Source of the DNA: Aeromicrobium terrae
Lineage (GTDB): Bacteria > Actinomycetota > Actinomycetes > Propionibacteriales > Nocardioidaceae
Length of the DNA stretch: 64,000 nucleotides
Assembly: GCF_008039565.1 (NCBI RefSeq)
Contig: NZ_VDUX01000002.1
Coordinates: forward strand, 124,001 to 188,000
Reading direction: 5' to 3'
A program made the translations under genes and the position numbers. Positions 52,799 through 61,200 of this stretch are shown here, in pieces. The notes under the pieces were generated by a model. It made no database searches, was not told the DNA's origin, and worked only from the letters and a program-made list of their open reading frames with translations. How positions within the stretch are numbered: the first letter of the stretch is position 1; every line of letters starts with the position of its first letter.

Positions 52799-54298
52799 CT
52801 ACGCCACGGCGTGCACCCGGATCGGTGCCGACTTCCCCTTCAGCTCGTGCTCACCGCGGTCCACGAGCACCGGCGGCTGCTCGAGCCCGTCGACGGTGTG
52901 CTGCGTCAGCAGGATCGTGTCCCCCGTCGCCTTCGTGAGCTGCTCGACCCGGGCCGCGACGTTGACGGTGTCACCGATCAGCGTGAACTCGAGCTTCCCG
53001 CCCCCGCCGATCGTCCCGGCGATGACCGTGCCGGTGTTCACGCCGATGCCGATGCGAACGTCCCCGCCGAACCGTTCGTCGACGAGCTCGTGGATGTGGA
53101 CCGCCGACGCGACGGCCGCGTCAGCGTGGTGATCCAGCGCGATCGGCGCACCGAAGACCGCGAGCGCGCCGTCGCCGAGGTACTTGTTCACGTGCCCGCC
53201 GGCCTCCAGCACCGTCGGGACGACGATCTCGAACAGCGCGTTCAGGTGCGAGACCGTCACCTCCGCCGGGTTCGCCTCGGCGAAGGGCGTGAAGTCGCGG
53301 ATGTCGATGAACATCACGGTCACCTCGCGGCGCTCACCCGCGAACACGTCGTCGCCCTGTTCCAGGAGCCGGGTGGCGAGCGCCGGGTCGACGTATGACC
53401 CGAAGGCGGCCCGCAGGCGCTCCCGCTCGGCCAGTCCGGCCTGCATCCGGTTGAACGACGCCGCCAGGGCACCCAGGTCGTCGTCCTGCACCACCGGCAG
53501 CCGCTGGGTGTAGTCGCCGGCCGCGACGCGCTCGGTGCCTTCGGCGAGGTCACGGAGCGGTCGCAGAGCGGGCGCGAAGGACGTCCCCACCGTGATCGGC
53601 ACGGCGAAGCCGATCGTGAGCCCGACCGCGATGACGATCGACAGGATCGCTCCGCGGTCGCCGATGGCGTCGAAAGCCACTGCGAAGGCCGCCCCGGCGA
53701 ACGAGAAGGCGAACGCGGTGGCGAGCGTGGCCAGGTTGGACCACGTCGCGAACGTCGGCCGCGACCGCGGCAACTTGTCACCGACATCCGAGTCGCCGGC
53801 GATCGCGATGCGCGCAGGACGCAGGAGCGCCTCGGCGAACTGGTGGAGCGCGATCGCTTGCACCGCGATGGTGATGGACGCCCCGGCGACCGCGTACTGC
53901 GCGAGGTCGGGACCACGCTCACCACCGATCGCCCCGACCGTGCCACCCATGCCCGCCCCACCGAGGCCGTAGACGAGGGTGCTGCGGACCAGGCTGATCC
54001 GCCCCCAGGCGTAGGTCGCCGCGAGGGCCGCGACGCGGTCGGTTCGTTCGCCCGCGGCCCAACGCTCGACCGGGCGCCACACCCGACCACCCGGACGCTC
54101 GATGAGCGCGAGGGCGATCAGACCGAACGCGAGCCCGAGTGCGACCGCCACCGCGTAGTGACCGGCGTCCGTCATCCCTGTCAGGACGATCGCGACCGTC
54201 ACCCAGATCGGCAGGATCACCGTGTTGCCGACGGCGAAGACGGCCCACGAGTAGTGGGGCCCGTGCCGGTCCCAGACCCACTGCCAGACGTGCTCCAC
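52799..54298 (-). CDS. Membrane class III adenylate/guanylate cyclase with HAMP domain
   Basis: 499 residues from the GTG at 54296-54298; longer upstream readings oppose the MgtE-like gene and are rejected. Six or so membrane segments (to about residue 250), a HAMP linker (RPLRDLAEGTERVAAGDYTQRLPV, about 241-264), then the cyclase domain with metal aspartates in VMFIDIRDFTPF and YLGDGALAVFGAP, and KLEFTLIGDTVNVAARVEQL carrying the purine-specifying lysine and transition-state Asn/Arg. It is the mycobacterial-type six-segment cyclase class and most likely makes cAMP. Regulator input unknown. Confidence 0.93.
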   Translation of the reverse strand: MEHVWQWVWDRHGPHYSWAVFAVGNTVILPIWVTVAIVLTGMTDAGHYAVAVALGLAFGLIALALIERPGGRVWRPVERWAAGERTDRVAALAATYAWGRISLVRSTLVYGLGGAGMGGTVGAIGGERGPDLAQYAVAGASITIAVQAIALHQFAEALLRPARIAIAGDSDVGDKLPRSRPTFATWSNLATLATAFAFSFAGAAFAVAFDAIGDRGAILSIVIAVGLTIGFAVPITVGTSFAPALRPLRDLAEGTERVAAGDYTQRLPVVQDDDLGALAASFNRMQAGLAERERLRAAFGSYVDPALATRLLEQGDDVFAGERREVTVMFIDIRDFTPFAEANPAEVTVSHLNALFEIVVPTVLEAGGHVNKYLGDGALAVFGAPIALDHHADAAVASAVHIHELVDERFGGDVRIGIGVNTGTVIAGTIGGGGKLEFTLIGDTVNVAARVEQLTKATGDTILLTQHTVDGLEQPPVLVDRGEHELKGKSAPIRVHAVA

Positions 54299-54376
54299 TC
54301 GCGGAGCGTACGTCCGGCCCGAGGTGCCGCGCCGGGGTTTCCCGGTGACCGCCGTCCCCGCCGGTAGGGTCGGAGC

Positions 54377-55648
54377 GTGAGCGCAACGCCCAGTCGGATC
54401 TTCCTGTCCCGGATCGTCGGGCAGGCCGTGTTCGACCCCGCGGGCGACCAGGTGGGCAAGCTCCGCGACGTCGTCGTCGCCGTGCGCACGGCGCGCCAGC
54501 GGCCGCGTGTCGTCGGCCTGGTGGTCGAGGTGCTCGGCCGCCGCCGCGTGTTCCTGCCCATCACCCGGGTGACGTCGCTCGACTCGGGGCAGGTCATCAC
54601 CACCGGCGTGCTCAACGTCCGCCGGTTCGAGAAGCGCCGCCACGAGACGCTCGCCATGCACGAGCTCGTCGACCGCGTCGTCACGCTGCCCGACGACCGG
54701 CGCGGCACGGTCTACGACCTCGCCATCGAGCAGGATCCGCGGCACGACTGGTTCGTCAGCCACCTCGCGGTGCAGGAGGGCGGCAAGCGCTTCGGCCGCC
54801 GCGGGCCGACGCAGGTCGTCGAGTGGGACGAGGCCAGCGGGCTCGCCGGCGAGGAGCCGAGCCAGGGCGCCACGCACCTGCTCGCGATGATGGACGAGAT
54901 GCGGCCGGCCGACCTCGCCAACGCCCTGATCGACCTGCCGCCCAAGCGCCGCACCGAGGTCGCGGGCGAGATGGGCGACGAGCGGCTCGCCGACGTGCTG
55001 GAGGAGCTGCCCGACGCGATCCAGGTCGAGCTGCTCGGGGTGCTCGACCCGGAGCGGGCCGCCGACGTGCTCGGCGAGATGGACCCCGACGACGCGGCCG
55101 ACCTGCTGGGTGAGCTGCCGCTCGCCACGTCGGAGCACCTTCTGCAGCTGATGGAGCCCGACGACGCCGAGGACGTCCGCCGCCTGCTCACCTACGAGGA
55201 CCGCACGGCCGGCGGCATGATGACCACCGAACCGGTCATGCTGCCGCCCGACGCCACCCTGGCCGAGGCGCTGGCCCGCGTGCGCGAGCCCGAGCTCGGC
55301 CCGGCGCTCGCATCGATGGTCTACGTCTGCCGCCCGCCCGTCGAGACGCCCACCGGGCGCTTCCTCGGCGTCGTGCACTTCCAGGCGCTCCTGCGCGAGC
55401 CGCCGTCGACGCTCGTGGGCCAGCTCGCGGACAACGACATCGACTGGCCGCGGCCTGACGCGAGCCTGGAGCACGTCGCCAGCCTGCTCGCGTCGTACGA
55501 CATGGTCGCTCTGCCCGTGGTGGACGAGAACCAGCACCTGTTGGGCGTCGTCACCATCGACGACGTGCTCGACCACCTCCTCCCCGAGGGCTGGCGCGAG
55601 CGCGACGCCGACGCGACCGCGGCCGAGGAGGTGGCCTCCCATGGCTGA
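54377..55648 (+). CDS. MgtE-like cytosolic protein (PRC barrel, MgtE-N, CBS), no channel domain
   Basis: 423 residues from a GTG. A PRC-barrel-like start (LSRIVGQAVFDPAGDQVGKLRDVVV, about 10-34), then the helical MgtE N-domain with tandem LADVLEELP / AADVLGEMDPDDAADLLGELP repeats (about 205-250), TYEDRTAGGMMTTEPVML, and a CBS pair (about 280-405). The C-terminal membrane channel of true MgtE is absent, as in the mycobacterial Rv1232c-like protein. It overlaps the DUF1003 membrane protein gene by 8 bp, so the two may form a split sensor and membrane unit. Confidence 0.88.
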   Translation: MSATPSRIFLSRIVGQAVFDPAGDQVGKLRDVVVAVRTARQRPRVVGLVVEVLGRRRVFLPITRVTSLDSGQVITTGVLNVRRFEKRRHETLAMHELVDRVVTLPDDRRGTVYDLAIEQDPRHDWFVSHLAVQEGGKRFGRRGPTQVVEWDEASGLAGEEPSQGATHLLAMMDEMRPADLANALIDLPPKRRTEVAGEMGDERLADVLEELPDAIQVELLGVLDPERAADVLGEMDPDDAADLLGELPLATSEHLLQLMEPDDAEDVRRLLTYEDRTAGGMMTTEPVMLPPDATLAEALARVREPELGPALASMVYVCRPPVETPTGRFLGVVHFQALLREPPSTLVGQLADNDIDWPRPDASLEHVASLLASYDMVALPVVDENQHLLGVVTIDDVLDHLLPEGWRERDADATAAEEVASHG

Positions 55649-56135
55649 CACCGGCCGCCTCGACCAGCCGCGCGCCCGCCGCCGCTCGCTGCGGCCGCGT
55701 CAGGACGCCGACCGCCTCGGCCGGTTCTCGGAGTCCTTCGCCCGGTTCATGGGCACGGCGACGTTCCTGGCCTGGATGACGCTGGTCATCGTCGTCTGGA
55801 TCATCTGGAACTCCTCCTGGGGCCCGGACCGGCCGCGCTGGGACGAGTACCCGTTCATCTTCCTGACGCTGATCCTGTCGCTGCAGGCGTCGTACGCCGC
55901 GCCGCTCATCCTGCTCGCGCAGAACCGGCAGGAGTCCCGCGACCGCGTCCAGCAGGAGCAGGACCGCGAGGCCACGGCGCAGTCGCACGCCGACATGCAG
56001 TTCCTCGCCCGCGAGGTCGCGAGCCTGCGCCTCGGCATCGGCGAGGTCGCCACCCGCGACTTCATCCGCGGCGAGCTGCGCGGCCTCCTCGAGTCGCTCG
56101 AGGACGACGACCGCGACGACGACACCGACGACTGA
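55641..56135 (+). CDS. DUF1003 membrane protein
   Basis: 164 residues. Two membrane segments (about 37-56, ATFLAWMTLVIVVWIIWN; about 72-94) within the DUF1003 pattern: ADRLGRFSESFARFMGTATFL, DEYPFIFLTLILSLQASYAAPLILLAQNRQ, and a coiled, charged C-terminus (ESRDRVQQEQDREATAQSHADMQFLAREVASLRLG). Function unknown. It is translationally overlapped with the MgtE-like gene, the same pairing as in mycobacteria, and its stop touches the convergent YCII gene. Confidence 0.92.
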   Translation: MADTGRLDQPRARRRSLRPRQDADRLGRFSESFARFMGTATFLAWMTLVIVVWIIWNSSWGPDRPRWDEYPFIFLTLILSLQASYAAPLILLAQNRQESRDRVQQEQDREATAQSHADMQFLAREVASLRLGIGEVATRDFIRGELRGLLESLEDDDRDDDTDD

Positions 56136-56438
56136 CTACATCGGTACCGCTTCGAACACCTGGATGGAGCGCACGATCGGGTGCGACAGCGCGATCTTCT
56201 CGGCGGCGTCGAGGTCGGGGGCGTTGATCAGCGTGTAGCCGGTGACGCCCTCGTCGGACCGCTCGATGTCGGTGGTGCCGTCGGCACTCACCTGGCGGCC
56301 GAGCGAGAACGGGTTGCCGGCGTCGATCACCGCGTCGCCGAGCGACGCGAACCACTCGATCCAGGCGGCGGAGCTCTCCTCGGTGGGCACCTGGTCGCGG
56401 GTGCCTTGGTACAGCAGCACGAACTTCTTCATGGTCAT
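56136..56438 (-). CDS. YCII-domain protein
   Basis: 100 residues from the ATG at 56436-56438 (an ATG two codons later is possible). Small alpha/beta barrel of the YCII/DGPF type: MKKFVLLYQG near the start, WIEWFASLGDAVIDAGNPFSLGRQV, and YTLINAPDLDAAEKIALSHPIV with the conserved His/Pro. Often encoded beside ArsR or ECF regulators in actinobacteria; biochemical role not established. Coupled by ATGA overlap to the ArsR gene. Confidence 0.88.
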   Translation of the reverse strand: MTMKKFVLLYQGTRDQVPTEESSAAWIEWFASLGDAVIDAGNPFSLGRQVSADGTTDIERSDEGVTGYTLINAPDLDAAEKIALSHPIVRSIQVFEAVPM

Positions 56439-56779
56439 CAGCCCTTCTCGGCGCCAGCTCGGGCGAGGTGGCGGTCGTAGTTGGCCAGCGACGCGTCGTC
56501 GCTGCCCCAGTAGGTGTGGAACTGCGCGAGCCAGTCCTGCAGGCCGCGCATGGCGTTGCGTTCGAGCGTCAGGTAGGTGGTCCGCCCGCGCTTGCGACGC
56601 GTGACGAGCCCGGCGTCCTCGAGCACGGCGACATGCTTGTGGATCGCCGGCAGCGACAGGTCCCGCATGTCGGCCAGCTGGCTGATCGCCATCGGCTGGA
56701 GGCCGAGGACGTAGACCATCTCGCGCCGGTGCTTGTTGGCCAGGGCGGCCAGCACGTCGTCGAGGTCCTGGGGAATCAT
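56438..56779 (-). CDS. ArsR/SmtB-type winged-helix regulator
   Basis: 113 residues. HTH: DVLAALANKHRREMVYVLGLQPMAISQLADMRDLSLPAIHKHVAVLEDAGLVTRRKRGRTTYLTL (about 8-72). No cysteine metal site is visible, so it belongs with the non-metal ArsR group often partnered with YCII or SRPBCC proteins. A duplicated AGTTAACT sequence directly upstream is its likely operator. Coupled to the YCII gene. Confidence 0.92.
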   Translation of the reverse strand: MIPQDLDDVLAALANKHRREMVYVLGLQPMAISQLADMRDLSLPAIHKHVAVLEDAGLVTRRKRGRTTYLTLERNAMRGLQDWLAQFHTYWGSDDASLANYDRHLARAGAEKG

Positions 56780-56790
56780 CGCGCTCCAAT

Positions 56791-56810
56791 AGTTAACTTC
56801 TGAGTTAACT
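56791..56810. promoter_or_regulatory. Duplicated GTTAAC operator before arsR-like gene
   Basis: AGTTAACTTCTGAGTTAACT: two palindromic AGTTAACT boxes 12 bp apart, 12-31 bp upstream of the ArsR start, conspicuously AT-rich for this genome. Probable autoregulatory site. Confidence 0.65.
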
Positions 56811-56858
56811 GTAGGGAGTCCGCCAGCGCCGGTCAAGGGCCAGACGCCGGCCCGTACG

Positions 56859-58040
56859 ATGGAGGACATGGCTTCCGTCACCGAAGAGCAGGTCCGCGAG
56901 GCGCTCAGCGCCGTCAACGACCCGGAGATCAAGCGTCCGATCACCGAGCTCGGCATGGTCGACGCCGTCACGATCAACCCTTCGACAGGGTCCGGGAGCG
57001 CGGAAAGCGTCACCGTGCGCCTGCTGCTCACCGTCGCCGGCTGCCCGCTCAAGGACACGCTGAACCGCGACATCACCGCCGCCGTCAAGGGCATCGCCCC
57101 GGAGGCCGACGTCGTGGTGGACATGGGCGTCATGACCGACGAGCAGCGCAAGTCCATGCGCGACCAGCTGCGCGGCAGCCACAGCGACCGCGAGATCCCG
57201 TTCGCCAAGCCCGGCTCCCTCACCAAGGTCTACGCGATCGCGTCCGGCAAGGGCGGCGTCGGCAAGTCCTCGGTCACCGTCAACCTCGCGCTCGCCATGG
57301 CGCAGCGCGGCCTGAAGGTCGGTGTCATCGACGCGGACATCTACGGCCACTCGATCCCCGACATGCTCGGCGTCGGCGACCGCCGCCCGACCCAGGTCGA
57401 GGACATGATCATGCCCGTCCCGGTGCCCAACGCCACGGGCACCGACATCCAAGTCATGAGCGTCGGCATGCTGAAGCCGCGCAAGGACCAGGTCGTCGCA
57501 TGGCGCGGCCCGATGCTCGACCGCGCGCTCGTCCAGATGCTCAGCGACGTCTTCTGGGGCGACCTCGACGCCCTCCTCCTCGACCTCCCGCCCGGCACCG
57601 GCGACATGGCCATCAGCCTGGGCCAGCACCTGCCGAACGCCGAGGTCCTCGTGGTCACCACGCCGCAGCAGGCCGCCGCGTCGGTGGCCGAGCGCGCCGG
57701 CACGATGGCGTCGATGATGCACCAGCGCGTCGTCGGCATCGTGGAGAACATGTCGTACCTCGTCACCCCCACCGGTGACCGCATGGAGATCTTCGGGTCC
57801 GGCGGCGCCGCCACCGTCGCGAAGACCTTGAGCCACCGCTTCGGCTACGACGTCCCGGTGCTCGGCCAGGTGCCGCTCGACGAGAAGCTGCGCGTCGGTG
57901 GCGACACCGGCGAGCCGATCGTGGTCAGCGACCCCGACACCGAGGCGGCCAAGGTGCTGCAGGGTGTGGCCGACCAGCTCAGCGGTCGCTCGCGCGGCCT
58001 GGCCGGGATGCAGCTCGGGCTCTCCCCCGCCGGACGCTAG
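56859..58040 (+). CDS. mrp: Mrp/NBP35-family P-loop ATPase (Fe-S carrier)
   Basis: 393 residues; ATG at 56859 or 56868. N-terminal MIP18/DUF59 domain (NDPEIKRPITELGMVDAV, about 20-37), then Walker A ASGKGGVGKSS (about 128-138), DADIYGHSIPDMLG and LLLDLPPGTGDMAISLGQ. The CPxC Fe-S ligand motif of E. coli Mrp is missing (NMSYLVTPTGDRMEIFG), as in the mycobacterial protein. Residues about 40-50 (NPSTGSGSAES) form an extra loop relative to homologues and are encoded by a CCCTTCGACAGGG palindrome. Probably delivers Fe-S clusters. tatB follows 9 bp downstream. Confidence 0.92.
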   Translation: MEDMASVTEEQVREALSAVNDPEIKRPITELGMVDAVTINPSTGSGSAESVTVRLLLTVAGCPLKDTLNRDITAAVKGIAPEADVVVDMGVMTDEQRKSMRDQLRGSHSDREIPFAKPGSLTKVYAIASGKGGVGKSSVTVNLALAMAQRGLKVGVIDADIYGHSIPDMLGVGDRRPTQVEDMIMPVPVPNATGTDIQVMSVGMLKPRKDQVVAWRGPMLDRALVQMLSDVFWGDLDALLLDLPPGTGDMAISLGQHLPNAEVLVVTTPQQAAASVAERAGTMASMMHQRVVGIVENMSYLVTPTGDRMEIFGSGGAATVAKTLSHRFGYDVPVLGQVPLDEKLRVGGDTGEPIVVSDPDTEAAKVLQGVADQLSGRSRGLAGMQLGLSPAGR

Positions 58041-58049
58041 AGTCCCAGC

Positions 58050-58376
58050 ATGTTCGGGATGGGCTGGCCCGAGATCGCCCTCATCGGCGTCGTGGCCATC
58101 ATCGTCTTCGGACCCGACAAGCTGCCCGACCTCGCCAAGCAGGCGGGCCGCTTCGTGCGCACCGTGCGGCGGATGGCGGAGAACGCCAAGAACGACCTCG
58201 GCCGCGAGATGGGTCAAGACCTGTCGAACCTCAACCTCCGCGACCTCGACCCCCGCGAGGTCGTCCGCCGAAACATCCTCGACGCCCCGGCGTCGAAGCC
58301 GCGGACGCCGACGTCCTCGAACGACCGGCCCCTGAACCCCGGCGAGCAGCCGCCGTTCGACGCCGAGGCGACCTAG
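58050..58376 (+). CDS. tatB: Sec-independent translocase component TatB
   Basis: 108 residues. N-terminal membrane helix and amphipathic helix: MFGMGWPEIALIGVVAIIVF then GPDKLPDLAKQAGRFVRTVRR, the TatA/B signature FGPDKLP. Its place between mrp and the sigE/anti-sigma pair is that of mycobacterial tatB; the usual htrA neighbour is missing. It recruits folded twin-arginine substrates to TatC (encoded elsewhere). The short acidic C-terminus is proline-rich. Convergent with the anti-sigma gene, 4 bp apart. Confidence 0.92.
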   Translation: MFGMGWPEIALIGVVAIIVFGPDKLPDLAKQAGRFVRTVRRMAENAKNDLGREMGQDLSNLNLRDLDPREVVRRNILDAPASKPRTPTSSNDRPLNPGEQPPFDAEAT

Positions 58377-58380
58377 AAGA

Positions 58381-59256
58381 TCAGGCCGCCGACATCCAGG
58401 TGGTCATCCGGTTCAGGCCGTTGCCCACCTTCTGCACCAGGTCCGGCTCGTCCTCGGGCCGAGGCAGATCGGCGATGGCGCCGGTCAGCGCCGAGTCGTC
58501 GAGGTCCGTGACGATCGTGTACGTGATGCCGTCGGCGTCCCAGGTGACGACGCGCGGGTGGCCGTCGCGCACCCAGACCCGGTGGTCGGCGTAGCGCCGC
58601 TGCTCGAAGCCGCGCAGCGCGTCCTTCGACAGCACGCCGGTCTGCTCGAACAGGTTCAGCAGCTGCCCGTCGCCTGCGTAGACCAGGGCGACGGTGCTGC
58701 CGCGGCTCTGCCAGCGGCCGGCGACCCGCTCGAGCCCGGCGCCCAGCTGCGCGTGGCAGGGCCAGCCGTACTCGTCGAGCTCGTCCAGGGCATCGGTGGT
58801 CAGCGAGCCGGTGGGCCGGCCGACCTCGACGTATTCGGCCGTGTAGCGGTCGAACGGTGGCGTGACCTCGTCGGCCACGGCGTCCTCGGGCGCTCCGATG
58901 ATGTACGCGACCGCCACGACCGCCATCGACGCGCCGAGCACGACCAGGCTGGCGCCGAGGAAGGACGAGCTGAGGAGACGGTTCAGCCATGAGGGGCTGC
59001 TCGGCGGAGCCTGGGGCAGGGTGCTCAGCGACTCCAGCAGGCCGGGCGGCGGCTCCGGAGCGAAGACCTCACGCATGCGTGCCTTGAGCTGCTGCTGCTG
59101 GTGGACCGCCAGACGGCAGTCGACGCACCCCTCGAGGTGTGACGCAGCAGCATCCATGGCCTCGGGCGACAGCTGCCCGTCCACGAATGCTGCGACATCG
59201 TTCCCGAGGTGCGCCAAGTCAGGCTCCGATCGGTCCGAGGACGCGGGTGCGGCCAC
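58381..59256 (-). CDS. Membrane anti-sigma factor (zinc-finger ZAS type)
   Basis: 291 residues from a GTG at 59256 overlapping the sigma gene by 38 bp; the exact start is uncertain. The ZAS site [12 protein letters not shown] (His-x3-Cys-x2-Cys, about 40-51) follows [15 protein letters not shown], the RseA-like sigma-binding domain. One membrane segment (about 99-119) and a 170-residue extracytoplasmic domain follow. It should hold the adjacent ECF sigma factor inactive until envelope stress. The long external domain is larger than that of mycobacterial RseA. Confidence 0.88.
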   Translation of the reverse strand: MAAPASSDRSEPDLAHLGNDVAAFVDGQLSPEAMDAAASHLEGCVDCRLAVHQQQQLKARMREVFAPEPPPGLLESLSTLPQAPPSSPSWLNRLLSSSFLGASLVVLGASMAVVAVAYIIGAPEDAVADEVTPPFDRYTAEYVEVGRPTGSLTTDALDELDEYGWPCHAQLGAGLERVAGRWQSRGSTVALVYAGDGQLLNLFEQTGVLSKDALRGFEQRRYADHRVWVRDGHPRVVTWDADGITYTIVTDLDDSALTGAIADLPRPEDEPDLVQKVGNGLNRMTTWMSAA

Positions 59257-59785
59257 GACCGGGCGCGCGGTGGGCCAGGGCGTCGCGCAGCTGGGTCCGG
59301 CCGCGGTGGATGCGCGAGCGGACCGTGCCGAGCTTGATGCCGAGCACGTGGGCGATCTCCTCGTAGCTGAGCCCCTCGATGTCGCAGAGCACGACCGCGA
59401 CGCGGAACTCCTCGGGCAGCGACGCCAGCGCCGCCTCGATGTCCGGGTCGAACGCGGCGTCGTGGACGACGGCCTCCGGCAGCACCTCCTCGCTCAGGAG
59501 GCGATCCTCGGCGCCCTCGGCGAACGCATCCATCCGGATGCGCGAGGTGCGGCGCACGCGGTCGAGGAAGAGGTTGGTGGTGATCCGGTGGATCCAGCCG
59601 TTGAAGTTGCCGGGCTCGTACGAGTCGAGCGAGCGGAAGACGCGGATGAACACGTCCTGAGTGAGGTCCTCGGCGTCCTGACGGTTGCCGGTGAGCCGGT
59701 ACGCGAGCCGGTACACCCGGGCGGAGTGCTCCGCCACGATGTCGTCCCAGGTGGGTGTCCGGGTTTCCACGTCGTCTGCTTCCAT
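59219..59785 (-). CDS. sigE: ECF sigma factor, SigE type
   Basis: 188 residues from the ATG at 59783-59785; in-frame GTG starts at 59768 and 59851 are alternatives. Sigma region 2: [32 protein letters not shown] then [20 protein letters not shown]. Region 4: [45 protein letters not shown]. Directs RNA polymerase to envelope-stress genes. Overlapping zinc-finger anti-sigma gene downstream and divergent O-methyltransferase gene upstream reproduce the mycobacterial sigE locus, which supports the symbol. Confidence 0.9.
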   Translation of the reverse strand: MEADDVETRTPTWDDIVAEHSARVYRLAYRLTGNRQDAEDLTQDVFIRVFRSLDSYEPGNFNGWIHRITTNLFLDRVRRTSRIRMDAFAEGAEDRLLSEEVLPEAVVHDAAFDPDIEAALASLPEEFRVAVVLCDIEGLSYEEIAHVLGIKLGTVRSRIHRGRTQLRDALAHRAPGRGRTRVLGPIGA

Positions 59786-59922
59786 GCCTCGATCGTCGAT
59801 CTTCTGCCTGAGAGAACGCCCAGAGCAGGCTGACCGTTCCCCATTTTCCACCGGAGTGGGATCCCGCGCTCGGCGCGCGTGTCTCGCTAGGCTGAGCCCG
59901 AGTACTGACGAAGGAGCCGACC

Positions 59923-60552
59923 ATCGCCACCGAAGCCAGCCTCGAGTACGTCGAGAGCTACCTGAGCGAGGACGACCACCTCGCGGCCGCGCGGCGACGC
60001 GCCGAGGAGGTCTCGGTGTCCCCGATCGGCCCCGCCGGCGGTGCGGCCCTCCAGTTCCTGGCGTCCGTCCTGGGCGCCAAGGCCGTGGCCGAGGTCGGCA
60101 CCGGCACCGGCGTCTCCGGTCTCTGGCTGCTGCGCGGCATGGCGTCCGACGGCGTCCTCACGTCCGTCGACCTCGAGGCCGAGAACCAGCGTCACGCGCG
60201 GGAGGTCTTCACCGAGGCCGGCATCGCTCCACAGCGCTTCCGCCTGATCGCCGGGTCCGCGCTCGATGTCATGCCCCGGCTCACCGACGCGGCCTACGAC
60301 CTGGTGTTCCTCGACGGCGACAAGGTCGAGTACGGCGAGTACCTCCAGCAGGCGCTGCGGCTCGTGCGGCCCGGCGGCGTCATCGCGTTCGACAACGCGC
60401 TGTGGCACGACCGGGTGGCCGACCCGACGCAGCGCGACCCGCAGACCGCCGCCATCCGCGAGCTGCTCCAGCAGGTGGCCAACGACGAGCGACTGCGCCC
60501 GGTGCTGCTGCCCGTCGGCGACGGTCTCCTCGCCGCCCAGCTGATCGGTTGA
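59923..60552 (+). CDS. SAM-dependent O-methyltransferase, probable ATC start
   Basis: 209 residues if translated from ATC at 59923. Methyltransferase motif [64 protein letters not shown] and the C-terminal [10 protein letters not shown] fit the COMT-like family, as in mycobacterial Rv1220c beside sigE. The family N-terminus ([23 protein letters not shown]) is encoded upstream of the first standard start (GTG 60016) and no ATG, GTG or TTG exists between it and the in-frame stop at 59893. AAGGAG lies 6 bp before ATC. Alternatives are CTG at 59905 or a truncated protein from 60016, which also has GAGGAGG before it. Confidence 0.85.
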   Translation: MATEASLEYVESYLSEDDHLAAARRRAEEVSVSPIGPAGGAALQFLASVLGAKAVAEVGTGTGVSGLWLLRGMASDGVLTSVDLEAENQRHAREVFTEAGIAPQRFRLIAGSALDVMPRLTDAAYDLVFLDGDKVEYGEYLQQALRLVRPGGVIAFDNALWHDRVADPTQRDPQTAAIRELLQQVANDERLRPVLLPVGDGLLAAQLIG

Positions 60553-60553
60553 C

Positions 60554-60620
60554 GTCCTTTCGACAAGCTCAAGGACCGTGGGTGAAGCGAGCCTCGGTGG
60601 TTGAGCCTGTCGAAGCCACC
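60554..60620. repeat. Two REP-like palindromes after the O-methyltransferase gene
   Basis: 60554-60576 is the exact reverse complement of 18923-18945 in fas. 60596-60620 begins GGTGGTTGAGCCTGTCGAAG and differs by one base from the fas copy at 20782-20806. The second copy ends on the first base of the stop codon of the next gene (60620-60622). Confidence 0.85.
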
Positions 60621-60964
60621 TAGCGCTCGAACGTCGCGGACGCGCGGAAGCTCTCCGGACCCTCCACGACGGCGACGATCTCGCACGCCTCGATGGTCAC
60701 CGGCGCGCTGCCGATGATCCGGCTCCCGGGCGACTCGGCGGCTCCGGCCTCGAACCGGGTCTGGAACGCCTCGCGGGCCTCGGCGGTGGCGAAGGCGTAG
60801 CTGCCCTCGAACCACTCACCGGGGCGAGCGCGCCAGGACTTGAACCGCAGGCCGTCGAGGCCAGCGAAGTTCGCGAACGAGACGTCCTCGACGTAGGCGC
60901 GCAGCTCGTCGAGGACGTCAGGTGCGGCGCCGGCGAGCGACCACCGCACCGTGAGACCGTGCAT
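60620..60964 (-). CDS. YdhR-like small dimeric alpha/beta-barrel protein
   Basis: 114 residues. Pattern resembling mono-oxygenase-like YdhR proteins: VRWSLAGAAPDVLDELRAYVEDVSFANFAGLDGLRFKSWRARPGEWFEGSYAFATAEAREAF. No catalytic residues can be pointed to. Ferredoxin-like fold is likely; substrate unknown. Its stop codon directly follows a REP-like palindrome. The DUF3117 gene ends 7 bp upstream on the same strand, so the two may be co-transcribed. Confidence 0.7.
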   Translation of the reverse strand: MHGLTVRWSLAGAAPDVLDELRAYVEDVSFANFAGLDGLRFKSWRARPGEWFEGSYAFATAEAREAFQTRFEAGAAESPGSRIIGSAPVTIEACEIVAVVEGPESFRASATFER

Positions 60965-60971
60965 CAGCGGG

Positions 60972-61133
60972 TCAGACAGCCTTGAGGGCGTCGCCCAGCG
61001 TCGCGGCCTCCTCGTTGTTCAGCTCCACCACGAGACGGCCTCCGCCCTCGAGCGGGACGCGCATGACGATGCAGCGTCCTTCTTTGGTGACCTCCATCGG
61101 TCCGTCGCCGGTCCGAGGCTTCATGGCCGCCAT
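60972..61133 (-). CDS. DUF3117 protein
   Basis: 53 residues, starting MAAMKPRTGDGPMEVTKEGR and ending NNEEAATLGDALKAV with a central RCIVMRVPLEGGGRLVVEL. This is the complete DUF3117 family, near-invariant in length in actinobacteria and present next to the tag gene in mycobacteria. Small beta-rich protein of unknown function. Confidence 0.93.
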   Translation of the reverse strand: MAAMKPRTGDGPMEVTKEGRCIVMRVPLEGGGRLVVELNNEEAATLGDALKAV

Positions 61134-61200
61134 GGATTCCCCTCTCGTCTGGGCGTCCCACCGGGCAGCGGGACATACAGACCATTATCGCCCATGGTGC

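Noticed and set aside
54299..55651. 950-residue frame extending the cyclase into the MgtE-like region
   Set aside because: The added part is antisense to the MgtE-like gene; cyclase domains are complete from the GTG at 54298.
59923..60018. Simple annotation of the O-methyltransferase from GTG 60016
   Set aside because: It would drop a segment clearly homologous to the family N-terminus; kept only as an alternative.
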